In this document: positions 1 to 12,179 of the stretch, in pieces
Numbering within the stretch: position 1 is the stretch's first letter
Layout: every line of letters starts with the position of its first letter
NCBI GenBank assembly: GCA_002270565.1
Contig: NQMI01000144.1
Span: 1-64,000 of the forward strand
DNA from: Stenocarpella maydis
Taxonomy: Eukaryota; Ascomycota; Sordariomycetes; Diaporthales; Diaporthaceae
DNA length: 64,000 nt
Direction of reading: 5' to 3'
Notes under the pieces: generated by a model
The model's database searches: none
Told to the model about the DNA's origin: nothing
The model's input: only the letters and a program-made list of their open reading frames with translations
Program-made: the position numbers and the translations under genes

Positions 1-613
1 CGCTCCCAGATGCCCAGCAGCGCGCGGCCCTGCGCCACGGACGCGCGGCGCCCAACCGTGCACATGACGGCCGCGTCGAGGTGGTCGTCCAGGGCCGCGA
101 GCCGCAGGGGGTCGCGGTGCGCGGCTAGGGCAAAGGGGAGCGTGGTGGAGGCGTACGAGGAGGCTGAGAGCGGCAGGAAGAGGCCGAACTGCGAGTAGGG
201 GCTCTGGTGCGGGCGCCCGGGGCCGGGGCCGGCGCTGCGGTTGTGGGCGAGATACGACTCGAGGCCGCTGCTGAAGGCGAACGAGCCCAGGGGCAGGGCC
301 GAGTCGGCCAGCAGCAGGAGGAAGTGTGTTGTTTTGTGAGGAGGGGGTAGAGCTGCTTAGAGGTTAGTCGGTTTTGTCATCGTCATCCTGCCGGGTTTGT
401 TCCGTGGGTACGAGGCTCACGATTTATTGTCAGAGCGGCCTGCCTGTGAGCGCCATCATCACTGTGAGTTCCATGGCTCGTGCCATTTGACGGCCCTGTT
501 TTGTATCTCAAACGGGACTTTGCTTCCTCTAACCTCTGCTCCAGGTCCTGGATCTCAGCCTCGATTAGGTCGTCGGACTCGGTGTCGTTTCGCTCGGGCG
601 GTTTCGACTTCAT
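1..613 (-). CDS. ureF: Urease accessory protein UreF (5' part, runs off the left edge)
   Basis: UreF is the nickel-insertion accessory factor that works with UreD and UreG to activate urease in the cytosol. Two exons are visible. Exon 1 (613-421) starts at an ATG followed by a short acidic helix rich in E/L/R, as in other fungal UreF N-termini. An intron (420-353, GTGAGC donor, CTAAC branch, CAG acceptor) joins in phase 1 to exon 2 (352-1). Exon 2 opens with a threonine/histidine stretch and then the family hallmark FLLLLADSALPLGSFAFSSG followed by LESYLAH, and later a conserved AAVMCTVGRRASVAQGRALL-like segment. About 180 residues are present; the C-terminal part lies outside the window. The spliced frame is continuous. 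The upstream ATG-like extension of the reading frame was not chosen because the helical N-terminus begins at 613. The family call is firm; only the exact start is inferred. Confidence 0.85.
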
Positions 614-941
614 GCTATAGTTAACTGTGAAAGTATATAAAACAGAAGTGCGGTGGTAAGAGGTTGCCAAGCGTCTCTCTTATCTCAGTATTCGACAGCA
701 GAGGCTGCGGGGCAAGCGCTTACAACGGCCGGCCTCTAATTAGTTACCTATATCAGGAAACCCAAACACACGAAACCAGACTTATTCCTGGGGCCAACCT
801 CGTGGTAATTCCATAGTACTCCAGACACCGAACTCTGGTACAAACCTAATCATGGCCCCTGCAAAGTCGCTCATCCAAACAATCAATCATCCTCGCCAGC
901 ATACAAGTCCGCTAAAATACCTTTCTGACAACAGAACTCGC
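614..941. other. Intergenic: ureF leader and Cut12 gene 3' flank
   Basis: A 328-bp gap between two minus-strand genes in tandem. It must hold the ureF promoter/leader and the polyadenylation region of the Cut12-like gene. I see no repeat, RNA gene or clear motif. Confidence 0.6.
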
Positions 942-3024
942 TCAGGGCCTCAGGTTTTCCTTGCCAGGCAGCGCCGCACTCTCACGGCCCCGTCTTCGTT
1001 CCGCTCTCTTCTGATCTAGCCTGGCAATAGCAGCAGCCCTCCGATCAGCTGGAAGAGACGAGGGTCTGGAGGAGAGGGTATCCGTCACTGGGTTATCTTG
1101 CGCATTGTCGAGTTTCCACGTCCGTGCTCTGTCCCTGGCCAGACTAACTGCCGGGCTCTTGGGCTCAGTATTGGGCTCAGGCTGGTTTGCGGAAAGCCTG
1201 CTGCTCCTTGGTCGTGGAGACTTCGATACTCTGAATTCCCGCGACGGTATCCGGCTGATTTTGCGACTCGGAGTGTCGAATGTGAGGTCCTCTTCCTGAA
1301 AGGCATGATGCTCGACGGGTACTAGCCCAGAGGCCTTCCTCTTCCCCGAGCGGGAAACTGAGCGGGCGATGGGTGATTCGGTCTGCATGTCCTCCACGCG
1401 ATGCCGGATCTGCAGAATATCATAGCCGATGTCTTCTGTCCTATCGTCGCCTTTATTCCTCAGGCTTGAAAAGCGCTTTCCGAGCGACTCATAATCGGAT
1501 GCTCTCTTTTGTCCTAGCCTGGCGTTAGTGGCTGGGACGCTGGCGTCCTCCACCCCTTGCCGACGACTGTCTTGTCGGTTTCTCGCCTTGGGCTGAGAAT
1601 TGCCAAATCTATCTTCCCAGGAATTCAGAACGTTGCGTCCGGTTGACAACGAGTCAAGGTCTTGCCTCAGCTGCTGCTCGTCTCCAATCCTGGACAACCT
1701 TTGCGTCTTGCTTTTCTCTCTGAGGGCATCGTAGTCGGCCTTCAGCTTCTCGTACTGACTGTCCTTCCTCTGCCGCTCTAGTTCAGCCTTGGCCAACTTT
1801 CGTTCGAGTTCGGCCACTTTGATCTCGCTCTTGGCAAGGTCCGCAACTGCCTTCTTCTTTTCGCCCTCGAGTTTTAGGCTCCGCTGCTCGGACGTGGTCA
1901 GGTCCGTCTTGGAGCACTTGAGCTCATAGCGCAAGTCGTTGAGCTCTTGGATTTGCTCACGAGCCTTTCTTAGCTCCTGCTGTGTCTCAAGGAGTGTCTG
2001 CGTAGTCCTTGGGGATGTACCTCCACGTCGGCGGCGGTTTCCATCAGCGCCATATCCTGACTCCCGAAGAATTGTTTCCAGCTGCTCGACTTGCTCTCTG
2101 TACTGCACAGCGAGGGCCGTCTGACGCGTGAGATCTTTCATGAGCTTCCTGTCGTCTCGGGGGTCTTTACCCTGGGCCTGCTTCGCCGTGACCTTGCCCG
2201 CGAGTTCTGCAATCTTCTGCTCCATCTGTACCACCTTGGACTGCTCCTCTTTGAGGCGCTCGTTCAGGTCAAGAGCCTCAGCATCTTTGGCTTTCGCATA
2301 TGACTTGGCCAGCTGCTTGTACTTAACAAGCTTCTCCATTTCAGCGCGCGCCTCGTTATGGTATTTCTGAAACTCGCTCTTCCAGTACTGTCCTGACTGT
2401 GATCTTGGCTCGTTCAGATCCACTGTGATGTCTGGCTCGCGGTCGAGTTCGTCGACCTCCTCCCAAGCGCCATCTCCCTCAGCTTCTTCTGGGTCAGAGC
2501 TGGGCTTCCTAGGCTGGTCCTCGGCCAATGATCTGCTGTTTTCCTTGCGCGACTTCTCGAGGGCTTCCTGTAGCCTTGTGCGCGGACGTGATTTGGCGGC
2601 CTCGGTGTTGGCTACTGCGGTGTTGGGCTTCACATCGCGCCCGAACGAGACGCGCTTCCGGCGTGACGTGCCGGTGCCCGGTGTCAGGAGAATGCCTTGT
2701 GGCCTCGCGGGAGATTCGTATCGGTTGTTGGGTTCGACGGCGGCGGGCTTGGGTTTCTCTGACTTTGCGGCGGCGGCCCTGGTCTCTTTCCTAGGCTGGA
2801 CGTCCCTCTGGGGGGCAGGCGTACCAAAGAGGGCGCGCTTGAACGCTCGCGCTGCAAAGACAGGAGCGGGAGTGTCTGGCTGCTCGACGAAGGTATCATC
2901 TGCGGGCAGAGCGCGTTAGTGAAGGTGCTCAAAGCGGCCATGGACGGGCGGCGGTACCTTGTCCTGGGGGAGGCGCGTTCTGAGGCGCGTTGCCCGTTGC
3001 CTTGTGCAGGGCCCAGCCGAGCAT
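942..3024 (-). CDS. cut12: Cut12-like spindle pole body protein
   Basis: Likely a structural and regulatory component of the spindle pole body, as fission yeast Cut12 is. Exon 1 (3024-2958) begins MLGWALHKATGN. A 58-nt intron (2957-2900) with a CACTAAC branch joins in phase 1 to exon 2 (2899-942), giving about 674 residues. The N-terminal third has the family's conserved blocks: AFKRALFGTPAPQRD near residue 40, GILLTPGTGTSRRKRVSFGR near residues 90-110, then a tryptophan-containing helix (QYWKSEFQKYHNEA) opening a long coiled coil of roughly residues 190-440. The C-terminal half is low-complexity and basic, ending in a K/R-rich tail. RVSF at residues 105-108 fits the protein phosphatase 1 docking consensus. 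The initiating ATG was chosen because the conserved N-terminal blocks lie upstream of the long open frame and only this spliced start includes them. Confidence 0.85.
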
Positions 3025-4407
3025 TTTGGCAACGATCCAGGGGTCCAGGTTTTAGATGATGTTGCTAAGAGTCAATTATAATCATGAAGCTCTTCAAAAG
3101 GGCTGGAATGTAGGTGTTTAACGAGATGGGGTTGGGGTGTCGCGTTGTTGGATGTTTACTTGGTTGCTACGACGTAGGCCAGGCTTCGTCGGCCGGCACT
3201 AACTTTATAAACTGCAGCGGGAGCTTCGGTGGACACACAAAAACGTCAGGTATGTACACAGACGTCGGCACTTCGTATTCCCAGACAAGCTCAGGCACAG
3301 AATGAAAGGCAGCACGTTCAACTCAAAACAGAAAACAGAAACAAGCTTCTGAGTACCGGCATCCCAAGGTACCTACCTAGGTACCTAGGTACAGTACATG
3401 CATTCAGTATTATGTGGTTCGGACCCGCCCACTGTGGCCTGGGTCATTTATCTACACCCGGCTCGCAATACCGGCCGAGACATCCTTTTCCAGTACGGAG
3501 GTCTCTCCCCAGCAATGTTCGCAAATTCAAAAATCAGCATGCCCACTGACACTAGGTGCCCCCAGGCATTGCCAAATAGCACCGCTGGCCCTGCTAATGA
3601 AGTAGTGCCTTTTAAGTTATTATATCCCTATATATCCCTTTACGCCCCTTAGGCCAGCTGGGCCCTCCGGCTTAGCCCTCTATACGTAGGACCTACCTAG
3701 GTAGTATGGCCGTCCCTTTGGGTGTTGTATGGCCCTTCTGTTAGGTGCGGTATAGCCCTCTGGGTATCATATACACTAGCCCTCTAGCTAGGTTTATTAG
3801 CTAATCGAGCCAGGTGTAATGATGGTTTTGCATTTGTGAATGGCGCTGCCTAGAGACCTCTGTATTCCAGTTTAGTTTTGCTTGAGAGCCAACATCTACT
3901 TGGATTTCCTCGTCCCAGATATACTATAATCCCGTAATCTCCCTGATGTATTGTTATGGGACGAGATGAGCTGAAGTGAAACATGCCCGGCCTTCTCAGT
4001 AGTAGGTTTCTTCGATGTTGTAGAGGAGAGACGACCCCGCCAGATATTCACTCAGCGTAGGAGAGGGGTTCTGGGCCTTGCGCCTCAGCCCTACGAAAGA
4101 CTTGAAGTCGGTCAACTGATGCCTCCACATCAGATGTGACTGACCAGGTCTACCACCCAGTATCGCGCCTTACCCACGATTGCTTCCCCCGACAACCTGC
4201 CTACAAGCAAAGTATACTGGCCTTACGTTAAGCACATGAATTTATAGACTGGATCTTTCATGCGGCCACAACATCAGCCAGCGCGACTCTTGCCCTCAAA
4301 CATCGCCCACAATCCATGACTGCAGGCCCAGCCGACCGCCTGACTCCCAGTTAACTAACCTCTGAGAGACCGCATCGCTGTCCCAGAACCATGCTCTTCA
4401 TGATAAT
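3025..4407. other. Intergenic between divergent Cut12 and Gcn2 genes
   Basis: A 1.4-kb divergent promoter region. Nothing codes convincingly; the small open frames lack family features. It has short palindromic TACCTAGGTA-type runs near 3365-3395 and 3690-3705 and a stretch of repetitive TAGCCCTCT/GGCCCT motifs (about 3650-3800) that may be an old repeat remnant. The last part is the Gcn2 leader. Confidence 0.5.
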
Positions 4408-4450
4408 ATGGCTGGAAAGAAGAGAAACAAGATCCCTCAGCAGGACGTAG
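4391..4450 (+). promoter_or_regulatory. Upstream ORF overlapping the Gcn2 start codon
   Basis: An ATG at 4391 with A at -3 opens a 19-codon frame ending TAG at 4448-4450. It is out of frame with, and overlaps, the Gcn2 ATG at 4408. A second in-frame ATG sits at 4400. If the transcript includes 4391, ribosomes would need leaky scanning or re-initiation to make Gcn2. Whether the transcript starts upstream of 4391 cannot be told from sequence. Confidence 0.4.
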
Positions 4451-7400
4451 TGAAAAATGAGCCAAAAAAGGGCCTATCGGAGGCGGGTCAGCCCTCACCA
4501 GCCATCAAGGCCAGCTATGAGGAACAACAACAGGACGAAATCACAGCGCTGGACGCAATCTATGGCGATGATTTCGTCATCAAGGCTGCACATAGTGCTT
4601 GGAAGAAAGCAGAGCCCTCCTTTGACATTCACATCAGAGCCACGTCCGATGAGGATGTCGCTCTGACCCTGGGAGTGGTCCTGGTGGCCACGTATCCTAA
4701 ATCGCCACCACTGCTGACCCTGAAGGGACACGGCAATCTGGATGAGGCGACTATGTACAAGGTCCAGATTTACGTCGACAGGCAAACCAAGGAACTCGTC
4801 AAGGAGGAGGAAGTCATGATGATGATCCTCGTTGAGGGAATCAGAGAGATACTCGAGGAGGCCGCTCAGGCAAAAATTGCTGGCCGCGCACTCCCAACCC
4901 TCGAGGAGGAGCGAGCAGCACACGAAGCTGCCATGGCCAGGCTTGCGCAGGAACAGAAGCGCAAGGAAGAGCAGAAGAAGCTCCAGGATACCAAGGAAGA
5001 AGAGAAGTATCTTGGTCAGATGGTACAGCAGGAAATCAAACGACAGGACGAGAGAGTGAAGGAGTCGAGGAGGAAGAACCCGCCCAGCCATGCGCCCTTC
5101 AGCCCCGCTGATGACCCTCGCGATTCCGATGGTGAGCGCATTGTCTTCGATCAGCTCTGCAGGCTGACCGACGTTGAGGGCAACTCAATCGTCTTCAGTG
5201 CGGTCACAGGCAAGACCGAGTTCCTCACCGGGCCCGTCACAACGGTCTACGAAGTACGCCCAATACTGCCGACGGGCCAGAAGCGGCCCAGGCTCGCATT
5301 AAAGCAGGTCCAGGTACACTCCGCGGGAAAGGACCAGGTGCAATTCAAGAAGCAGCTTCAGGCACTGGAGTCGGAGCTAGACTCGATGAAAAAGCTCCGT
5401 CACCAGGCCGTCCTGGAGGTCCTTGATTATAAGATCGGCCGCACCGCTAACGACATCACCAACGCTATGAGCTGGAATGTCAGTGTGCTCAGTCCTCTGG
5501 CCGCGGACGGGTCACTCGAAAAATTGCTGAGGTGGTCAGGTCACCTGGACGTTAACAGGGTCCGGAGCTGCACTGTCAATCTTCTTGATGCTCTGGGGTG
5601 GCTCCACAGCCAAGGTGTTGTACACCAGGACATACACCCTGGCAATATCCTGTTGGTCACGGAGTCGACGGGAGACATGATGCCGAAACTGGCCGATGCC
5701 GGTTATCAGAGAGAGCTGCACAATCTGAGCATGGCGACCCAAGCTGTGACTTCCATGCGGGATGCCAAATCAGCATACTGGTTTCCTCCTGAAATCGCAG
5801 CTGCCTCCAAAGCACAATATACTCAGAAGACCGACATATGGGATCTTGGGCTTGTCTTCCTGCAGATGATCCTCGGTCTAGACGTGGCCCAGAGATATCA
5901 CTCGCCGGTAGACCTCATGGATTCGCTGTCGCTGTCAGATGCATTAGAGGAGCTGGTTGCCTTTTTCTTCAAATCAGACCCGAAGAAGAGACCACGTGCT
6001 TTTGAACTGAGCTCGAGCGAATTCTTGGCCACAGATGCCCCTCTGTTCGTCGAGAATACACCTGTGAGCCACTCCAGCGCCACACTTGGCTCTCTAACCC
6101 AGATTACACCAATTCGCAGTAGATCCAGGCATAACTCCATGACGTCTCGCGGCCGAACTTCATCCAGATACAGGGAGGACTTTGTTGAAGAGGGCCGCCT
6201 GGGCAGGGGTGGCTTTGGGGAGGTCGTAAAGGCACGCAAAAAGCTTGATGGCCAGATATACGCCATAAAGAAGATCTCGTCGGGTTCTCAAGGAGGCCTG
6301 ACCGAGGTTCTGAAAGAGGTGCGACTCCTCTCCCAACTGAGCCACCCTGCTGTTGTACGCTACTTCAACACCTGGCTGGAGGAAGTGCAAGATGTATCCG
6401 AAGAAACTGATGAGGAGGCTTCGACTGACGCTGGCGGTACTGAACTCTCACGGGACACTATATCACAAGGAGATTTCAACATTGAATTTGCCGCGAGCCA
6501 AGGAGGCCTGGACTTCATTTCTTCGAGCAACCGACTGGATATTGAGTTTGGTGATGACGACAGTGAAGCTGTGGACGACGACGATGACGACGATAATGTT
6601 AACGATGGTGATGACCAGAGCGATGACGAGGAGGAATCAGACCAATCGGATGAGGACCCAGGACATGATACATATGGGGCCAGAGAGGCTCAACACAACT
6701 TGCCCATACGCAAGCCCACGCGCCGGCCAAGCCATAGGCCCTATAGGACCATTTTGTATATCTCCATGGAGTACTGCGAGAAGCGAGTAAGTTGGTTTCT
6801 TGCCCTACCAACAAAAGCACGAGAGGCGTCCCTGGAGGACTCATTCGAAACCGCCATAAGGGTTCAATACTGGAGGATGGCCGTCTGCAGACAAGTGCTG
6901 TTATCAAGGCCACAGTGAGCTGACAATTTACAGACGCTTCGCGATCTCATCGCGAGGAATCTGGCCAAGAATAAGACAGAGGTGTGGCGACTTTTCCGCC
7001 AAATACTACAAGGCCTGGTCCACGTGCACAGGTATGTGGTGCTTTTGCTGATGAGAATTCGCGGCGTGGCTAATCCAATGCACTCAACAGCTTGAACATC
7101 GTCCACCGTGATCTCAAGCCAGACAACATCTTCATCAGTGTCGGCCCAGAAGGCGTCAATAATGTAAAAATAGGAGACTTCGGGCTGGCCAGCAAGGGTC
7201 TCATAGCTTCAGACAAGGTACATTCGCACGCCTCCGTACTGGATCAAGACGACATGACGAGAAGTGTCGGCACATCAGTGTATGTGGCCCCAGAAGTTAA
7301 ATCAGGCGGCAGTGGAAGTTACACTTCAAAAGTCGATGTGAGTACCACCGGTCCACCCGTGTTAATAGCACTGAACGTCAACTTTATCGGCCACTTGTAC

Positions 7401-9722
7401 TGAAGTTACGCATTGCGTGTGGCTTATGTATCTCACCGTTACTAACCCGCTAATTCTACCAGATGTACTCACTGGGCATCATGTTCTTCGAGATGTGCTA
7501 CCCCCCGATGCTTGGCATGCAAAGAGCCCAGGTCCTCGAGGATCTTCGCCGGCCACATCCTGTTCTACCATCTGATTTTGACTCCGGGGCGGCCCAAGCA
7601 GAGATTATAATGTCTTTGCTCACTCACAACCCCAAAGAGCGTCCTTCCAGCGCAGAGCTACTGAAAAGCAACAAGCTTCCGGATGAGATGGAGAGTGACA
7701 CTATTCGACGAGCTATGTAAGACTCAGCGCATCAAACCCCAAAGCTTTCAGTATTATGTTTAATTTCTCTTGGATTGAAGCCTAGTGCACGAAGAAGGAA
7801 GCTTACAAGTTTGTCATAGTGCTGGCGTGGCAGATCCCAACTCTCCGTTCTTTGAGAAAATACTGTCAACGTTGTTTTCCAGAAAGGTCGATCGCGCAAA
7901 GGACTTCGTTTGGGACATGCAGGCACAATCCCTGTCAGCTACAGAGCTTCTTCGCCAGCGTGTTGTGAAGGAGACGCTGATATCTATCTTCAAGTGTCAC
8001 GGCGCAGTTGAGGTGCCCACACCGAGCCTCTACCCTGCCTCGCCTCACTATACCACTGCGGTCAGGCTACTGGACGACCACGGTAACCTGCTCCAGCTAC
8101 CATTCGATCTCAAAATGGGGCGCGCCCGTATGCTTGCCAAGTCAACAAGTGCGCCCCCACAGCATTCCTACTCGTTCGGGAGTGTCTACCGGGAGCAACA
8201 CGGCGGCGGTCAGCCGAACCAAATAGGCGTCACGGATTTTGATATTGTGGCGAACAACACTTTAGATCTGTCCCTGAGAGAAGCGCGCGTTCTTTCAGTG
8301 GTCGATGATATTATCGCCGCCTTTCCGTCGCTGTCTTCCAGTCAGATGGCATTCCAGCTGGGCCATTCTGACCTCCTTCAGCTCATTTTCGAATACTGCG
8401 GTATCGAGCCCTCTACCAGACGGGCAGCGGCGGAGACACTGAGCAAGCTCAACATACAAGGTATGACCTGGCAGAGGCTGCGAGGTGAATTACGTGGGCC
8501 TCAATGTGGTGTCTCCGCGACGAGTGTCGACGAACTCCAACGTTTTGACTTTCGAGATGCCCCAGCCAAAACATTTGCCAAGCTGAAGGCTTTGTTTGGG
8601 TCCAGCGACTTCTACCAAAAGGCTTCACCTACGATTGCGCATCTGAAGGAAGTCTACGAGTACTGCAAAGTTCTTGGAGTCAAAACCAAGATCTACATCA
8701 GTCCGCTGTACTCCGTCAACGAGTCGTTCTTCAGAGGCGGCATCATGTTTTCCTGCGTGTTCGACAAGAAGGTTAGGGTCGTCTTGGCTGCCGGAGGGAG
8801 ATATGATAGTCTTATAAAGGAGCATCGACATAAGGCGGGCGGCAGCTTGATGGGCGAACGGCATGCCGTTGGCGTAAGCCTCCCCTGGGAAAAGCTGGCG
8901 CAACTTCCTGCAAAGAGCAGTGGCAAAGCTTTCTTGAGGAGGGCAGCGGAAGAAGATGCCCATGGGCTCTTCAGTGGGAAACGCTGCGACGTTCTCGTGG
9001 CCAGCTTTGACCCGGCCATCAGGCGGTCGACGGCGCTCGGGGTCTTGCGCACCCTACAGACCAATGCCATCAGCGCAGAACTTGCAGATGAGGCACGCTC
9101 AGCCGACGAGCTGATTCCAGACAGGCCAGAGGAACAGCCAGCATGGATGATCATTGTCAAGGCGGACATACTCAAAGTCAGGACGCTCTGGCGCAGCGTA
9201 CCCGACGAAGACTTGCCGGCAAGGGAGCTGCTAAACTGGCTAAGGGGAGAGATCCGAGAACGTGACTCCGCTATGAGGACCGCCGTATCCTCTCGGCCCC
9301 GAGGCGGCATGGTCCATTCAGAAGGAAATAATGCTTTGGGCGACACGAACCCCTTCCCGCACTCCAACTACGGCCACCACCAGCAAGAAGTACGCGTCCT
9401 TACCGCGCAGACCAAGTCCAAGAAGTTTAACAGACAGGCCGTCGTCGAGCAGGCGCAGAGCAGCGCGGCGAAGCTCGTCCAGGGCTTTCTGGACGGGCCC
9501 GTCGCCGCCATCGAGACGACCGACGGCGTGCTCAATGCAATAAGGGGCACGAGCCTCTCCGAGGCTGACACCTGGCGCAGGCTCGACGTCACCAACGCCG
9601 AGAAGAAGTACGTGCGGGAGGTCCAGGACATGCTGCTCGAGTTCCGCGACGCGGGCCTCAAGCATGCTTTCGTGTACAACTTCCGGACGGGGAGTTGTAT
9701 TTACTATGATTTAGCGGCCTAA
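4408..9722 (+). CDS. gcn2: eIF2-alpha kinase Gcn2 (Cpc-3)
   Basis: Sensor kinase of general amino-acid control: it binds uncharged tRNA and phosphorylates eIF2 alpha. Five exons (4408-6786, 6934-7031, 7091-7337, 7463-7716, 7781-9722) give about 1639 residues, the normal family length. Order: RWD domain (about 35-160, ending in a charged E/K helix), pseudokinase (about 240-560, with HQDIHPGN in place of HRDxKxxN and LADAG in place of DFG), then the active kinase from about residue 588 with GRGGFGEV glycine loop, AIKK lysine, a long acidic D/E insert near 710-750, HRDLKPDN (831-838) and DFGLA (855). It ends with a HisRS-like domain (about 1030-1450, FGSVYREQ and AAGGRYDSL motifs) and a C-terminal ribosome/dimerisation domain. 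The first intron donor follows EYCEKR inside the kinase N-lobe/hinge. The intron at 7717-7780 uses the acceptor at 7780, because the one at 7785 breaks the frame. Confidence 0.95.
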
Positions 9723-10741
9723 GGGTTCGTTGAAGTAAGGCGGTTGGGATTCAGGGATCCATGGAGTGTTTCTGTCATCACAGCTTTCTCTACAAAATCT
9801 TGTTTTTTAATACCAAAAAAAATCATAATAGCCAAGTCCTCTCATTGAAAATGCATGTCAAGTAGACGAAACCAGATGGGGTACTACACACTGGGCACGG
9901 AGGGTGAAACAAGACAAGAGCTAGCCCCAAGCTGAGTATTTACGGTTACATGGTCTCCTCACTGTGAATACTTCTCAAGGATGAGTTTTATTCGATTCAG
10001 AATACAATAGAAATGACACCCCTCCTACTGTCGACCCCCAACCCCCTCGTCATTATCGGTGGTTGAGCGCGCCTCAGTCTTAAACCAGTTCCTTTCCCAT
10101 CTTTCAAAGTCCAATACCATGTCGAAAATCCAAGGAACAACCTCTTTCCATACATGCGCCACATGGCGTGTTCGTAGAGTCATGGGGCAGAGAGACGTCT
10201 GAGGTGAGTTCTACCTGTCCCGTTACCCGCCAGGCAGCTGCTAAAGTGCCCATCAACTATGAGCGTTGCCATGTTGCCTTTATCTTCGATCACCCCATCA
10301 GGAACATCAAATTGAAGATCTCCACGAAATGTAGGGGCTGGGTAATTGCAGCGCTTAGGCCGAGGGCGATTCCCTGCGGAAACGTGGAAGCTTATAAACG
10401 TGGTACGCGTGATTACATCCGGTCTGTTCAACATGTCATTTCGGCTCAGGAGGATGTGAGAGGCAGATGAACATCTTAAAAACAGAAACCCCGATTTTTT
10501 CAGGCTTGAGAAGTTTGCGTATTGATTACATATGTAACGTGGAGCCTCGTGAGGCTTTTTCTTTCAAGGGAGTGAGGGACTCGCCGGTCCTCTTCTTTTC
10601 GGGAAAAGGTCTATGGAGTGGGTATCATGTTGAAGTCAGAAATTTGCATTTTCAATATCCGCCTAAATATCCTCACGCCTGACTGAGATGGCAGGTGGAA
10701 AGCCGCCGGCTTTACGAGCAGGAATCGAGGCTTTCCAGTCG
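9723..10741. other. Intergenic between convergent gcn2 and mod5
   Basis: About 1 kb of 3' flanks for two convergent genes. Short open frames on both strands (around 10168-10470) have no recognisable domain and I do not call them genes. No repeat or RNA gene was seen. Confidence 0.5.
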
Positions 10742-12179
10742 TCAAGGCCCAGTCGAGCTCGCAGGTTTCGTTTCAACCTCTACGAGAGCAGTCTCGATGT
10801 CCTGCGCAGGTACCAGCGCAGTACTTCTTGCCTGTCGGGTCTTGCGACGATGCGCCTTGCTTCGGATGTGCGTCTTCCAGGTTTCTTCTGTCAGGAAAGT
10901 GGATTGGCAGATCAAGCAATCCTTCCGGCAAGGCGTGCCTTGCGCCAACAAGACACCTTCCGTGGCAGCATTCAACACAATCCTGGCGGCATCTGATATA
11001 CTGAGGGGATCTGGCATCGCAACCCCGGCCAAGAACAGTTGCGTCAAGGACGCTGCCTTGTCAAGGACGTCTTCGGAGAAGCGCGTGACGTCTGTACTAT
11101 CTAGCACGTAGAGTCGCCCCTGGTCACCTTCTTCTTCCAGCCGAGGGAGCGTCTGCTTCGATATCCACTTTGTCTGGTACTTGGCGTACCTCCTGGTCGC
11201 GGTCTTCATAACCTCGAGACACTCTGACTTCAGTTTCTCGAGTTCCTTGGTATCGGCGCCTCGTTCCACTGCCTGCAGGTAGGGCTGGAATTCCTTGAAG
11301 CCGATCGACTGCCATATGCCCCTGCTGAGGTCAACTTGCACTCCGGATCCTGACTTTGACTGCAGGTAGTCGTTGACTTCGGTGATCTCATCCATCAGAC
11401 CATTGTCCAGCATCTTGTCAACTCGCCTGTCGAGCCGATCCTTCAGCACTTGAGACTCGGAGTGTACCCAGAAAAGTAAGGCGTCAGGCTTGGAAAATTC
11501 TTGTTGGGGCGCACTCTCTGTTTTCTTCCTGATCTGCTGCTTAGCATAAATTTCGGACGCTGGCCTTCCAGTGGTGAGAAATATCTCGAGGGAACGGCGG
11601 ATTTTCCGTCTATCGTTGGGATGCCACCTGTCAGCCATGACAGGATCGACTTCCTTGAGCCTCTTCCACATGGCTTCTGTTGTATCGTTCAAGATAGGAT
11701 GCTGGACTGAGTTGTCTTGAACAAGGGGCTCTTCGGCGGCATCTTCTTTCTCCACCAGGCTGTCCTTGAACAGAAGCGCATTGGTGTAGTAATGAGTGCC
11801 TCCGACAACAATAGGAACACGGCCCCTGCTGCGAATTTCCCGGATCACACGGCTAGCCTCCCGCTTGAAGACACCCACGACCCATGTCTCATGATCCAAG
11901 CTGATGTTTCCAAGAAGATGGTGAGGAATAGAGCGTTGCTCCTCTGTTGATATCTTGTTGGTGATGATGGGCAAACCCCTGTACATTTGCATTGCATCTG
12001 CATTTATGATTTCTCCATTAAAGCGAACTGCCAGATCTACAGCAAGCTGCGGCGATGGATTAGCCCCTGTGCTCCCAAAAAATTAATGGTCAGTCAGTAA
12101 GTCTCACCTCAGACTTTCCGGTACCTGTTGAGCCCAGGATGACCAACAACGGGTCCGTTGGGGGTTGGCGAGCCGACAT
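10742..12179 (-). CDS. mod5: tRNA dimethylallyltransferase (isopentenyltransferase)
   Basis: Transfers the dimethylallyl group of DMAPP to A37 of tRNAs reading UNN codons. Exon 1 (12179-12108) encodes a P-loop GSTGTGKS at residues 16-23. An intron (12107-12047, GTGAGA donor, GCTAATC branch) joins in phase 0 to exon 2 (12046-10742), giving 458 residues. Exon 2 opens with the substrate motif NADAMQMYRGLPI (residues 39-51), followed by VVGGTHYYTNALL and the DRR...R core. The C-terminus carries a C2H2 finger, CLICQSTF...HIRSKAH (about 401-423), as in eukaryotic Mod5/TRIT1 enzymes. No obvious mitochondrial presequence precedes the P-loop, so a cytosolic/nuclear form is the direct reading; an alternative upstream start for a mitochondrial form was not found. 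It shares a 631-bp divergent promoter region with sec61. Confidence 0.93.
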
